A stretch of 64,000 nt of DNA from Novosphingobium fuchskuhlense (GCF_001519075.1 NZ_KQ954245.1:434001-498000); one strand, 5' to 3'; shown: positions 24,460-33,829, counted from the first letter of the stretch. A program made the numbers and translations. Notes: generated by a model from the sequence alone, not told the origin.

Positions 24460-25182
24460 GTGAAACTTCAAGGCAAGACGATCCTGTTGACCGGCGGGAC
24501 CGATGGCATCGGTTTGCGCCTGGCGCGCCAGTTTCGGGGCAAGGGCGCACAGGTCATTGTAACCGGGCGAACACCACAGCGCATCGCGACCGCAGAGGCC
24601 GATGGCTTCGAAGTCATCGCTGCCGATCTGGCTGGGCCAGATGGTGTAGCGGCCGTGGTCACGGGACTGGGAGGCCGGCCCATAGATGTGCTTGTCAACA
24701 ATGCCGGCATGGGCGCGGCGCATGATTTCCGGATTGCGTCTCCCCTGGTCGAGGATGATGAGCGCACGCTCTGGCTCAATCTCCATGCCCCGATTCGCCT
24801 GATTGCCGCGCTGATCCCCACGCTGCGTGCCCGCCCCGAGGCGATGATCGTCAATGTGACCTCGGGCCTCGCTATCGCGCCCAACGCCGGATCGCCGGTC
24901 TATTGCGCTTCTAAGGCTGCGCTGCGCAGCTATACGCTGGCCTTGCGCGCGCAACTCAAGGGCACGGGAATTCATGTGCTCGAGGCGCTGCCGCCGGTCG
25001 TGGAAACGCAGATGACGTCCGACCGAACAGGCTCCAAGTTGGCACCGGAGGAGTGCGCCCGCCAGATCATTGCCGCCATGGAAAGCGGCAAGGATGAAGC
25101 CAATGTTGGCATGGTGAAGTTCCTGCGCGCCGTCTACTCTATCTCGCCGGCGCTGGCCCGGTCCATCATGCTGCGTTTCTAA
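24460..25182 (+). CDS. Classical short-chain dehydrogenase (DltE-like SDR)
   Basis: The 240-residue oxidoreductase has the cofactor motif TGGTDGIG, VNNAG near residue 85 and the active-site Y-x-x-x-K as PVYCASKAAL. The catalytic serine precedes it in NVTSGLA. It resembles the DltE/YdfG-like SDR group. The start is a GTG. Eleven bases separate it from the next SDR-superfamily gene, so they probably form an operon. Substrate is unknown. Confidence 0.85.
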   Translation: MKLQGKTILLTGGTDGIGLRLARQFRGKGAQVIVTGRTPQRIATAEADGFEVIAADLAGPDGVAAVVTGLGGRPIDVLVNNAGMGAAHDFRIASPLVEDDERTLWLNLHAPIRLIAALIPTLRARPEAMIVNVTSGLAIAPNAGSPVYCASKAALRSYTLALRAQLKGTGIHVLEALPPVVETQMTSDRTGSKLAPEECARQIIAAMESGKDEANVGMVKFLRAVYSISPALARSIMLRF

Positions 25183-25193
25183 AGGAAAGTTCC

Positions 25194-26210
25194 ATGGGTC
25201 AGACCGTCCTCGTCTCCGGTGGCAGTGGTTATATCGCCGGGTTCATTATCCAGAAGCTCCTGGCCGAGGGCTGGACAGTCCATACCACCGTTCGGAGCCT
25301 GAATCGCGAGGTGCAACTGCGCCCGCTGCTGGGCGGCACGCCCGAGACGCTGAAATTCTTCGCCGCTGATCTGATGCAGGATGCAGGCTGGGCTGAAGCA
25401 TTGGCCGGCTGCAGCCATGTCGCCCATGTCGCCTCGCCGCTCTCGAACGTTCCGCCGCGCCACGAAGACGATCTCATCGTCCCCGCTCGCGAGGGTGTCC
25501 TGCGCGCCCTGCGTTTCGCCAAGGCTGCTGGCGTGACGCGTTTTGTCCAGACCTCGTCGGTCGCGGCGATCGCTTATGGCCACGGCAAGGGCACGCACCA
25601 CTTTACCGAAGCTGATTGGACTAATGTCGACAGCAAGGATGCCTACGCCTACGTCAAGTCCAAAACCATCGCTGAACGCGCAGCGCGGGATTGGATGGCG
25701 GTGGAAGGATCGGGCATGGAGTTCGTCTCGATCAACCCTGCCGCCGTACTTGGACCGGTCTGGAGCCCCGATTTCTCGGCTTCGATCGAGATCATCAACC
25801 AGCTATTATCCGGCGCCTTGCCCGGTTGCCCCGATCTCGGATTCGGCATTGTCGATGTGCGTGATTTGGCTGATCTGCATGTTCGAGCGCTTGTCGAACC
25901 GGGCCTTGATGGCGAACGCTTCATCGCTTCCGGCCCTTTCCTCAAGATGAAGGACGTTGCCGCCATCCTTCGGGAGAGAATGCCGCTGGAGGCGCGGCGA
26001 GTGCCGACACGCGGCCTTCCGGACTGGATCGTCCGCCTCGGCGCGCGGTTCAATCCGGTGATCAAGCAGGTCGTTGGCGAACTCGGCAACGTGCGCGACG
26101 CCAGCGCCGCACACGCGCTCGAGCGCCTGGGTTGGAAGACCCGCGCGCCTGCCGAGTCCATTGTCGACTGCGCAAAAAGTCTGATCGCGCAGGGGGTTGT
26201 GAAGGTTTAG
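25194..26210 (+). CDS. Extended SDR, dihydroflavonol-reductase/epimerase-like
   Basis: The 338-residue protein opens with VLVSGGSGYIAGFIIQKLL, the T/S-G-G-x-G-Y-I motif of extended SDRs. It then has the Ser/Tyr/Lys triad in QTSSVAAIAYG and YAYVKSKTIAE. The substrate-side segment SINPAAVLGPV is typical of the aldehyde/dihydroflavonol reductase group. Its stop overlaps the convergent oxidoreductase gene by four bases. The reaction is probably NADPH-linked carbonyl reduction, but the substrate cannot be named. Confidence 0.82.
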   Translation: MGQTVLVSGGSGYIAGFIIQKLLAEGWTVHTTVRSLNREVQLRPLLGGTPETLKFFAADLMQDAGWAEALAGCSHVAHVASPLSNVPPRHEDDLIVPAREGVLRALRFAKAAGVTRFVQTSSVAAIAYGHGKGTHHFTEADWTNVDSKDAYAYVKSKTIAERAARDWMAVEGSGMEFVSINPAAVLGPVWSPDFSASIEIINQLLSGALPGCPDLGFGIVDVRDLADLHVRALVEPGLDGERFIASGPFLKMKDVAAILRERMPLEARRVPTRGLPDWIVRLGARFNPVIKQVVGELGNVRDASAAHALERLGWKTRAPAESIVDCAKSLIAQGVVKV

Positions 26211-27004
26211 ATCCCTGCGAACCACTGGTAGCCGCGGTGGTCTTCCCAGTATCCACCGCCGCCGCCGTGGATGCCCTCAAGCGAGGCAACGGCCTCCACC
26301 CGCATGACGTACTTCGCCTGCTTGTAGCCAAGCTGCCGCTCGACTCTGAGGCGCAGTGGCGCGCCGTGGCCAACCGTCAGCAGCTCGCCATTCATGTGCG
26401 TCGCCAGGATCGTTTGTGGGTGGAAGGCATCGATCATGTCGATGCTCTCGTAATAGGGGGCGCCGTTGGTGCTGTCGGCGCAGTGGAACACAACGTACTT
26501 CGCATTGCCCGACATGCCGGCTCGCCTGAGGATCAGCCCCAGCGGCACGCCGGACCATTCGCCGATGGCACTCCAGCCTTCCACGCAGTCATGCCGGGTG
26601 ATTTGCGTGCGCCGGGGCGCTGCCATCATCTGAGCAAGGCTGATCCGCAGCGGTTGCGCCACCATTCCGTCCACCACCAGTGTCCAGTCGGCAAACTTGT
26701 TTGCGGCCAGCGCGGCATATTCCGGTGTACCCGGGTTTCGGTTGCCATTCTCTCGGAACACTGGCGACATGTCGGCCCGGGAGAACTCCCTCGCCAGTGC
26801 GTTGCGATCCGTTACGAGACGCTGCGCGCCATGCGTCGCCTGCTCGCCAAGGCTCAGCACCGACTTCACGGTTGGCGAGGCATTGATCTGATCGCAGCCG
26901 GCCAGCAGCAGCCCAGCGCCGCCAATCAGCGCGTTGCGCCGCGTCACCAGAGAGGTGGGGCGCTCGGCCGGAAGAATCAGTCCGCTGTTCGGATCCTTGC
27001 TCAT
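26207..27004 (-). CDS. Tat-exported molybdopterin-dependent oxidoreductase (sulfite oxidase family)
   Basis: The 265-residue protein carries a twin-arginine signal (VTRRNALIGGAGLLLAGC) whose C-region is also a lipobox, so it is probably a Tat-exported lipoprotein. The molybdenum-ligating cysteine is in TRHDCVEGWSAIGEW, and GAPLRLRVERQLGYKQAKYV is typical of the SUOX/MsrP molybdopterin fold. It lacks the dimerisation domain of sulfite oxidase. The ATG overlaps the stop of the cytochrome b gene in an ATGA, so the two subunits should be coupled. Confidence 0.88.
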   Translation of the reverse strand: MSKDPNSGLILPAERPTSLVTRRNALIGGAGLLLAGCDQINASPTVKSVLSLGEQATHGAQRLVTDRNALAREFSRADMSPVFRENGNRNPGTPEYAALAANKFADWTLVVDGMVAQPLRISLAQMMAAPRRTQITRHDCVEGWSAIGEWSGVPLGLILRRAGMSGNAKYVVFHCADSTNGAPYYESIDMIDAFHPQTILATHMNGELLTVGHGAPLRLRVERQLGYKQAKYVMRVEAVASLEGIHGGGGGYWEDHRGYQWFAGI

Positions 27005-27849
27005 TTCGAACGCTCCTTGGGCAGGCGGTACCAGCCGGTTATGATCGAGCGCAGCTCGTTGAAGGGCCCTGCCAGCACCACCGCGAGAAGATGAACCGTG
27101 ATGAAGCCCGCAAACCCGGTCGCGCAGAGGAAGTGGATCGAGCGCGCCGAGGGGCGTCCGCCAAAGAGTTCAACCAGCCATGGGAAAGCGGCGTTCAGGG
27201 TGGGGGACATTGTGCAGCCGGTCAGGATCACCACCGGGATCAGGACGAAGAGCACGCCGAGGTAGGCGATCTTCTGGAGCGGATTGTAAGCCCGCGCCGC
27301 TTCGCCGGTGGGGAAGCGAAGCCGAGCGTGCTCCTTGATATCGTGCCACAAGTGCGAAAGGCTTCGTTCTTCACGTTTCAGAACAAGATCATGCCGCAAA
27401 TGCCCGGAAACAATGTTGTATGTCATGAACAGTGTCGCACTGATCAGGAGCACCCAGGCAAATGCGAAGTGCCACTGCCGCGCGTCTGCCAGGCTGTATG
27501 TCGAAGGAATCGTGACGAGCGGCGGGAAGGCATTCGCGGTTCCCTGTGCATAGCCGAGCACGCCCGTGGTCGGGATCTCGATGCCGAGGACCTGGAGGTA
27601 TCCGCTCGTGCCGCGATGGTCGATCACCAGCCACGGCGTATCAAGGTTCGCACCGTATTGTCCCCAATAGAGCCGGGGATGGGCGTTGAAGATCATCATC
27701 CCGCTCATCAGCATCACGAAGATGCTCAGCGCATTGATCCAGTGCCAGATCCGCACCGGCAGTTTTGTGCGGTAGATCAGCGGCGACGCGTCTACGTCCG
27801 CCTGTGCGTCTGGGCCGCCCGCGCCGCTGTCAGCAAAATGTGTCGCCAT
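27001..27849 (-). CDS. Cytochrome b561-type membrane subunit
   Basis: The 282-residue protein has at least four hydrophobic helices with heme-ligand histidines in RIWHWINALSIFVML, WHFAFAWVLLISATL and IHFLCATGFAGFITVHLLAV. This is the cytochrome b561/NapC-like bacterial family that passes electrons between quinones and a periplasmic enzyme. The partner is the overlapping molybdopterin oxidoreductase. I chose the ATG at 27849 after GGGAGCGGGTAC; the upstream extension is not membrane-like. The roughly 125 bp upstream, before the ATP-grasp stop, appear to hold only its promoter. Confidence 0.86.
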   Translation of the reverse strand: MATHFADSGAGGPDAQADVDASPLIYRTKLPVRIWHWINALSIFVMLMSGMMIFNAHPRLYWGQYGANLDTPWLVIDHRGTSGYLQVLGIEIPTTGVLGYAQGTANAFPPLVTIPSTYSLADARQWHFAFAWVLLISATLFMTYNIVSGHLRHDLVLKREERSLSHLWHDIKEHARLRFPTGEAARAYNPLQKIAYLGVLFVLIPVVILTGCTMSPTLNAAFPWLVELFGGRPSARSIHFLCATGFAGFITVHLLAVVLAGPFNELRSIITGWYRLPKERSK

Positions 27850-27975
27850 GTACCCGCTCCCGCCAAGCCGATTGCATGCCGTGATTGCGATCTCCCGGAG
27901 GGGGAGATCAGGCACCGCATCGACCAGTTCGCTGTTAATCGCGCAAGAGTTACGCCGTGTGCAAAATAATTCGGT

Positions 27976-29106
27976 TCAGTTCTGGTACCATCCCACGTCC
28001 GCCGTCGCCACCTCGCCAAACCGCGCGCCTTTGGTGATCGATTGCCAGATGATCGGCCACGAGGTTCCGATCATGCTGAGGAACGGCCAGGGATCACGCC
28101 AGTCCCAGCTCACATCGCGCGTGGCAACGAGGCTCTTGAGCGCGTGCACGAACCCATTGCGCCGCAGCATCGCGGCCTGAGTCTCGGTCAGGCAGGCGTA
28201 GAACTGCTGCAAGGTCCTGTACGGGCGCACTCGCACCGGACCACTCTTGCCGGAGCCCAGCACTGCGCGGGCAATGTCCTCCGGTTCCCAGAAATGAACC
28301 CCGCTCGTCGCGCGCGGGTTGCACTCGATGGCATGGGGCACGCCATTCTCATCGACAATGAAGTCGAACGAGATAAACCCACTCCATCTTGTCTGGGCAA
28401 CGAACTGCTCGACCCACGCGGCGATGGCCGGCATTTCGACCCTCTCGAAGGCAACCGCGACCGAACCCGACATCACGGCACCGCGATAGACCATCGTGCC
28501 CACAACGCGGCCCTTTTGGGCGATGGTGCACGTGCTGTGCTCACGTCCTTCGACGAACCGCTGGACCACGGCGGGCGCCGCCGGATCAGCTGGGGGCAGG
28601 GGTTCCCCGTCGCGCAGGATGTGAAGGCCATTGCCCGAGCAGGAGTACACCGGCTTCACCACCACCGGCCCGTCCCGCGCCAGCGCTTCCGCTTCGGCCG
28701 AGCCCAGCGCCGCGCTCTCGGGCACTCTCAGCCCCATGGCGGCGGCCTTGCGCACAAAGCTCGCCTTGTCATGCAGCGCGAGCACCTCGTCCGGCAGCAT
28801 TGTAAACAGTCGGACGCCTTCCGGCAGCATCCCGGCGAGATGGGCGACATGCATCGTCTCTTCCGAGACCGGCACGACCCAGTCGACACCCTCGCTGCGA
28901 ACGATCTCGGCCAATGCCGCTCGATAGGCCGCCTTGCCCTTGCTGGGCGCCGGCACCTTGAATTCGCGCGCGACGTGCCGGGAAGCCCCCGCCAGGGTCC
29001 AGCCATAAGGTTCGGCCACCAGCACGCGGCACCCCGCCTTGCTGAATCCCCGCGCCAGATCGAGCGCCTTGGGCAGCCTTCCGAGCGTGAGCAGAACGGT
29101 CGTCAT
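27976..29106 (-). CDS. ATP-grasp ligase-like protein
   Basis: The 376-residue protein has an N-terminal Rossmann-like segment (TTVLLTLGRLPKALDLARGF) and a central ATP-grasp domain. The phosphate-lysine motif is DGPVVVKPVYSCSGNG, the hinge is VVQRFVEGREHSTC, and the metal-binding end is GFISFDFIVDENG followed by AIECNPRATSG. Such enzymes join a carboxylate to an amine, thiol or other nucleophile through an acyl-phosphate. It begins four bases after the P450 stop, so the two are surely cotranscribed. The C-terminal 80 residues, rich in aromatics, match nothing I recognise. Substrates are unknown. Confidence 0.8.
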   Translation of the reverse strand: MTTVLLTLGRLPKALDLARGFSKAGCRVLVAEPYGWTLAGASRHVAREFKVPAPSKGKAAYRAALAEIVRSEGVDWVVPVSEETMHVAHLAGMLPEGVRLFTMLPDEVLALHDKASFVRKAAAMGLRVPESAALGSAEAEALARDGPVVVKPVYSCSGNGLHILRDGEPLPPADPAAPAVVQRFVEGREHSTCTIAQKGRVVGTMVYRGAVMSGSVAVAFERVEMPAIAAWVEQFVAQTRWSGFISFDFIVDENGVPHAIECNPRATSGVHFWEPEDIARAVLGSGKSGPVRVRPYRTLQQFYACLTETQAAMLRRNGFVHALKSLVATRDVSWDWRDPWPFLSMIGTSWPIIWQSITKGARFGEVATADVGWYQN

Positions 29107-29110
29107 GACG

Positions 29111-30490
29111 TCACGCCTTGCTGACCCGCACCATGATCTGCTTTGCAGGCCGTGTCGTCAGCCGCGCCGCCGGCCGCACTGCTCCGGCATCCTCGACATG
29201 GAAGTCGAACCGGCGGAACAGCCGCGCGATCAGCAGCACCGCCTCGGTCAGCGCAAATGCCGCCCCGGCGCACACGCGCGGGCCCTGTCCGAAGGGAATG
29301 TAGGCCCCGGGCTTCAGTTCACTTTCTCGCGCCGGCAGGAAGCGGTCAGGATCGAACACGTCGGGATCCTTCCAGAAGCGCTTGTGGCGGTGCAGTACCC
29401 ACGGAGCCACCATCACGAGTGCCCCGCGCTTCACCTTGCGCCCGCCGATGACGGTCGCTTCAGTCGCGACGCGCGGCAGGAAGGTGATGGGGGGATAGAG
29501 CCGCAGGGTTTCGCGAAACAGGTTGCGCACGGTGATGAGGTGCTTGGTCTCCTCGAAGCCGATCGGCCCGTCCTCGCCCGCCACCTCGCGGATTTCCTTC
29601 CGAACCCGCGCGACCAGCTGTGGCTGCATTGCCAGCAGGTAGAACGCCCAGGTCAGCGCGCTCGCGCTGGTCTCGTGCCCCGCGAGGAACAGCACGCCAA
29701 GCTGGTCGATCAGCTCCTCGCGGGTGAAGGCCGTCCGCGTGAAGTCATCGCGCGCTGCGATCACTGCCGCCGCGATATCGTCGAAATGTTCGCCGTGCGG
29801 GCCCAGATGGGTATCGAGCAGATCGCCGAGATGTCCGCGGATGCGCCGGCAGGCCTCCAGCACGAAATCCTTCTGGGGCACGGCTGTCCACGCCGGTGCC
29901 ATGATCAGCCGCCGGATCTCGACTTGGGCCACGCTGTGCTCGAACACGGTGAACGCATCGAACACATCGTGCGCCGCACCCGTCTCCAGCCCGGTACTGA
30001 ACACCGTGCGGCAGATGATGTCTGCCGTCAGGTGGCTCATCGTGAGGTCCAGGGAAAACGCCGCGCCATCCGCCGCGCGCGCCGCCAGGGTCTCTTCGCA
30101 GGCCTCGGCGCCCTCCTGCATCGCCGGGAAAGCGCGGTTCACCCGCATCATGGTGAAGGCGGGATCGATCATCCGCCGCTGCCGCTGCCAGACGTCGCCT
30201 GAAGACACGAAGATCGAATCGCCGATCAGCGGGGCGAGCGCATCGACCATCAGATCGCTCTTGGGAAAGATGCCCTCGGGATCGGACAGCACCCGCCGCA
30301 CTTCGTCCGGCCGGTTGACAATAAGGATCGAGCGGCGGGAATAGCCGAGCGGCCCGACATCACAGCGGTAGGCACTTGCCGGCAGCAGGCTGAGGAGGTC
30401 TCCATCGCCTTGCAGCGCAACGCGTAGCAGCGCCATGATCGCGCCAAGCGAGTTCGGGCGCGGCGGACGATAGGCGGCAGTCTTGGTCAA
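29111..30490 (-). CDS. Cytochrome P450
   Basis: The 459-residue P450 has the oxygen-binding I-helix FLAGHETSASAL, the K-helix E-x-x-R as RETLRLYPP and the heme-cysteine loop FGQGPRVCAGAAFAL. Overall it resembles the CYP4/CYP102-like bacterial group with long-chain or terpenoid substrates, more than the camphor type. No ferredoxin or reductase is adjacent. It is the first gene of a P450/ATP-grasp pair, divergent from the membrane protein at 30585 across a 94-bp promoter region. Proximity to the carotenoid genes suggests an isoprenoid substrate; this is inference. Confidence 0.92.
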   Translation of the reverse strand: MTKTAAYRPPRPNSLGAIMALLRVALQGDGDLLSLLPASAYRCDVGPLGYSRRSILIVNRPDEVRRVLSDPEGIFPKSDLMVDALAPLIGDSIFVSSGDVWQRQRRMIDPAFTMMRVNRAFPAMQEGAEACEETLAARAADGAAFSLDLTMSHLTADIICRTVFSTGLETGAAHDVFDAFTVFEHSVAQVEIRRLIMAPAWTAVPQKDFVLEACRRIRGHLGDLLDTHLGPHGEHFDDIAAAVIAARDDFTRTAFTREELIDQLGVLFLAGHETSASALTWAFYLLAMQPQLVARVRKEIREVAGEDGPIGFEETKHLITVRNLFRETLRLYPPITFLPRVATEATVIGGRKVKRGALVMVAPWVLHRHKRFWKDPDVFDPDRFLPARESELKPGAYIPFGQGPRVCAGAAFALTEAVLLIARLFRRFDFHVEDAGAVRPAARLTTRPAKQIMVRVSKA

Positions 30491-30584
30491 GCGGGCATCC
30501 CGAACAGTTCCCCAGTGTCATCTTATGTTTACACGCGCCATGTCCAGTGGAATAGTCGCACCAGCATGAACCGGAGGGGATGCG

Positions 30585-31343
30585 ATGGAACTGCTGCTGT
30601 TCCGCTGCCTGGTAGCAGCCCATATCGCCGCCGGGGCGACCGGCGCCATCGCGTTCTGGATTCCGGTCGTCGGGCGCAAGGGCGACGTCAACCACCGCAA
30701 GTGGGGCCGCATTTTCACCAAGGCGATTCTCATCACCGGCTGCCTCGCGCTGACGATGAGCCTCTTCACCCTCTACGATCCGATGACCGTACACCCCCAT
30801 CTCGTTGGCCGGTTCGATGCTGATTTCGTGCGCGGCATGTTCGGCGTGATGATGCTGCACAATGCGATCCTCACGCTGAATCTGGCCTGGTATGGCTGGC
30901 TTTGCGTGCAGAACCGCCGCAACGTCGCCGCCAATCGCACCCCGCTCAACGTGGCGCTGCAGGTTCTGGTGATGATCGCCGCCGTCTTCTGCGCATGGGA
31001 CGGCGCGCGCATCCATCAGCCCCTCATGATGCTGATTTCGGTCGTCGGCATGGCGACGGGGATCACCAACCTCCTGTTCCTGTATTCGCACAATCCCTCG
31101 CCGGTCATGTGGCTGAAGGAGCATGTGAAGGCGCTCGTTGGCGCAGGTATCTCGGTCTACACCGCATTCCTCGCGTTCGGGTCGGTGCGCCTGTTTCCGG
31201 CGCTGGCGCTTAACCCGGCCATGTGGTCCGTCCCGCTCGTTACCGGTCTCATCATCCTCATCTACCACCGCATCCGCATCGACCAGAAGGCCGGGATCAG
31301 CGTGATTCCGCAGCTTCGCCGCCGTGCTGCGGCATCGGACTGA
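30585..31343 (+). CDS. Polytopic membrane protein of unknown function
   Basis: The 252-residue protein has about seven hydrophobic segments, near residues 5-30, 45-62, 82-103, 118-137, 143-160, 178-198 and 213-232. Scattered histidines occur at helix ends (AAHIAAGATG, MLHNAIL, IYHRIRI). No catalytic motif is recognisable; it vaguely recalls heme-binding or DUF2306-like membrane proteins. GGAGGGG precedes the ATG. It ends four bases before the CrtD-type desaturase, so the two are coupled. Confidence 0.7.
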   Translation: MELLLFRCLVAAHIAAGATGAIAFWIPVVGRKGDVNHRKWGRIFTKAILITGCLALTMSLFTLYDPMTVHPHLVGRFDADFVRGMFGVMMLHNAILTLNLAWYGWLCVQNRRNVAANRTPLNVALQVLVMIAAVFCAWDGARIHQPLMMLISVVGMATGITNLLFLYSHNPSPVMWLKEHVKALVGAGISVYTAFLAFGSVRLFPALALNPAMWSVPLVTGLIILIYHRIRIDQKAGISVIPQLRRRAAASD

Positions 31344-31347
31344 CGGG

Positions 31348-32859
31348 GTGCGCAAGGTCGTTGTGGTCGGTGCGGGCATGGGCGGCCTTTCCGCTGCCGC
31401 CGATCTTGCGCGTGAAGGGCTCGATGTCACCGTCATTGAACGCGCCGCCAGCGTCGGCGGCAAGATGCGGCGTGTCACCAGCGGCGGCCTTGCCATCGAT
31501 GCCGGCCCCACCGTGTTCACGATGCGCTGGATCTTCGACGGATTGTTCAGCGATGCGGGCGAACGGCTCGAGGATCACCTCGGCCTGATCACGGCCGAAA
31601 CGCTCGCGCGCCATGCCTGGCAACGGGGCGGCAATCTCGATCTCTTTGCGGACATAGACCGCTCTGTCGACGCCATCGGAGACTTTGCCGGCGCCGCCGA
31701 AGCCAAAGCCTACCGCGATTTCTGCGCGCGCAGTGCCGATATCTACAGGACGCTGGCCTCCTCGTTCATCGCCGCCGAACGCCCCTCGATTCCCGGCCTT
31801 GTCGCGCGCCTTGGCCCCTTCGGCTTGCCCGCGCTGATGCGCACTGTCCCGCTGCGTACGCTGTGGGGCGCGCTCGGCGATCATTTCAGGGATCCGCGCC
31901 TGCGCCAGCTGTTCGGGCGCTATTCGACCTATGTCGGCGCCTCGCCCTGGTCTGCGCCTGCCACGCTCATGCTGATCGCCCATGTCGAACAGCAGGGCGT
32001 ATGGCTCGTGCGCGGCGGCATCCACGCCGTTGCTCAGGCCATCGCCGGGCTTGCCGAGCGTCACGGCGCCCGTTTCCGCTTCGGCGCCGACATGCAGCGC
32101 ATCGTCATCGAGAACGGCCGTGTTGCCGGTATCGATCTGGCCGGTGGCGAACACCTCCCTGCCGATGCCGTGGTGTTCAATGGTGATATATCCGCGCTTA
32201 CTGACGAAGTCCGCCCGGTGCCGGCCACCGCGCCACTGAAACGCTCGCTCTCGGCGGTCACCTGGTGCCTTGCCGCGCGCACCTCGGGCTTCACGCCGGC
32301 GCACCACAACGTCTTCTTCGGGCCGGACTATGCCGACGAGTTCGACGCGATCTTCCGCGACCGCCGGATCACGCAAGTGCCCACCGTCTATCTGTGCGCG
32401 CAGGACCGGGGGGAGGGTAGCAATCACCCGCCCGGTGCGCCGGAACGTCTTCTCGCGCTTATCAATGCCCCCGCCGATGGCGACAAGGGGCCGCTGCCCG
32501 ATACGATGATCGCGGACCTGGCACGGCGCGGGGTCGCCCTGATGCGCGATTGCGGATTGGAGCTGGAGGGCGTGGACGAGCCGGTGGTTACGGACCCCTC
32601 CGGTTTCCACGCGCTGTTTCCGGCAAGCGGCGGCGCGCTCTACGGCCGCGCCAACCACGGCATGATGGGCAGTTTCGCGCGTGCCGGAGCGAGGGGGAAG
32701 GTACCGGGGCTCTACCTCGCGGGCGGTAGTGTCCACCCGGGGCCCGGAATCCCCATGGCCACCATGTCAGGCCGCATTGCCGCCGCGCGTCTGCTGGCGG
32801 ATCTGGCCGGTGACCGGCGAACGGTCATGCTTGGTGCCGATCAGCCGCCTCTGCGCTGA
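31348..32859 (+). CDS. CrtD-type FAD-dependent carotenoid desaturase
   Basis: The roughly 503-residue flavoprotein belongs to the CrtI/CrtD phytoene-desaturase family. The N-terminal dinucleotide motif is VVVVGAGMGGLSAAADLA, and the C-terminal FAD motif is YLAGGSVHPGPGIPMATMSG. ASGGALYGRANHGMMGSF is close to 1-hydroxycarotenoid 3,4-desaturases and methoxyneurosporene dehydrogenases (CrtD). It differs from the CrtI at 34.4 kb, so it probably acts on a modified carotenoid or other polyene. The GTG at 31348 lies just after the membrane-protein stop. Its 3' end overlaps crtB by 35 bp. Confidence 0.8.
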   Translation: MRKVVVVGAGMGGLSAAADLAREGLDVTVIERAASVGGKMRRVTSGGLAIDAGPTVFTMRWIFDGLFSDAGERLEDHLGLITAETLARHAWQRGGNLDLFADIDRSVDAIGDFAGAAEAKAYRDFCARSADIYRTLASSFIAAERPSIPGLVARLGPFGLPALMRTVPLRTLWGALGDHFRDPRLRQLFGRYSTYVGASPWSAPATLMLIAHVEQQGVWLVRGGIHAVAQAIAGLAERHGARFRFGADMQRIVIENGRVAGIDLAGGEHLPADAVVFNGDISALTDEVRPVPATAPLKRSLSAVTWCLAARTSGFTPAHHNVFFGPDYADEFDAIFRDRRITQVPTVYLCAQDRGEGSNHPPGAPERLLALINAPADGDKGPLPDTMIADLARRGVALMRDCGLELEGVDEPVVTDPSGFHALFPASGGALYGRANHGMMGSFARAGARGKVPGLYLAGGSVHPGPGIPMATMSGRIAAARLLADLAGDRRTVMLGADQPPLR

Positions 32860-33823
32860 CAAGGGCCTTGAGGCTGGTGCGCGACCACCGCGGATGGGGG
32901 GCAGGGGCAGGCCGCACCAGTGCCCGAAGCCCTGCGCGCAGCACATGCGCGATCTTCTCGTTGCGAGACGTATGGACCCGGTTGTCCCAAACACGCGGGC
33001 CGCCCAAGGCCACCTTGCGCGCGATGGCGCCATAGATTCCCGCGGCCGACAGGATCGCCCAGCGCTGGCGATACCCGAGTCGCGCCGCGCCAACGCGCGC
33101 TGACGCCTCGTAATCCGCTGCCAATGCTGCTAGCCGCTGCGCCACCCCAGCCAAAGCCGCGCGGTAGCAGGGGCGAAGTTGCTCACCCGGCGGAATGTCC
33201 GCCTCGGCAAGCCATTCTGCAGGGAGATAGCAGCGCCCGCCGCGATCATCTTCCGCCACGTCGCGCGCGATATTGCCGAGCTGGAAGGCAAGGCCGAGGT
33301 CGCATGCGCGGTCCAGCGTGTCGGTGTCGTCCGGAGCCACGCCCATCACGACGGCCATCATTACGCCCACCGCGCCCGCGACATGGAAGCAATAGCGCAG
33401 CAGGTCCGCCTCGCCGCGCGGCGTCCAATCCGCTGCGTCGAGCGCAAAGCCGTCGATCACGTCCTCGGCCATGGCCCGTGTCAGCCCGCATTCCGACGCA
33501 ACCACGCCCAATGCGTCGAAGCTGGGATTTCCGGTCGGCATCCCTGCCATCGCCAGGTCGGTCAGCCGCCGTATCTGCGCGAGCCGTTCATCTGCCGCGG
33601 CGCCCGGCGTAGTGCCCAGTTCTCCGCCCAGGTCCTGCTCGTCGGCAATGTCGTCACAGGCGCGGCACCAGGCATAGAGCAGCCACACCCGCTCGCGCGT
33701 AGTCCGGTCGAACAGGCGCGAGGCAGCGGCAAAACTTTTCGAGCCCTTGGCGATCATCGCGCGGGAATGGGCAACGAGGGCAGCGCGGTCAGGCTTGGGC
33801 AGCGCTGCGGCAGGATCAGTCAC
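32825..33823 (-). CDS. crtB: Phytoene synthase
   Basis: CrtB joins two geranylgeranyl diphosphates into phytoene. The 332-residue protein has the aspartate-rich motifs YAWCRACDDIADEQD and GLAFQLGNIARDVAEDDRGG, followed by CYLPAEWL. These are the substrate- and magnesium-binding motifs of squalene/phytoene synthases. It is the last gene of crtY-crtI-LOG-crtB, starting six bases after the LOG stop, and its end overlaps the convergent CrtD-type gene. Geranylgeranyl diphosphate synthase is not in the window. Confidence 0.95.
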   Translation of the reverse strand: MTDPAAALPKPDRAALVAHSRAMIAKGSKSFAAASRLFDRTTRERVWLLYAWCRACDDIADEQDLGGELGTTPGAAADERLAQIRRLTDLAMAGMPTGNPSFDALGVVASECGLTRAMAEDVIDGFALDAADWTPRGEADLLRYCFHVAGAVGVMMAVVMGVAPDDTDTLDRACDLGLAFQLGNIARDVAEDDRGGRCYLPAEWLAEADIPPGEQLRPCYRAALAGVAQRLAALAADYEASARVGAARLGYRQRWAILSAAGIYGAIARKVALGGPRVWDNRVHTSRNEKIAHVLRAGLRALVRPAPAPHPRWSRTSLKALVSAEAADRHQA

Positions 33824-33829
33824 GCCGCC

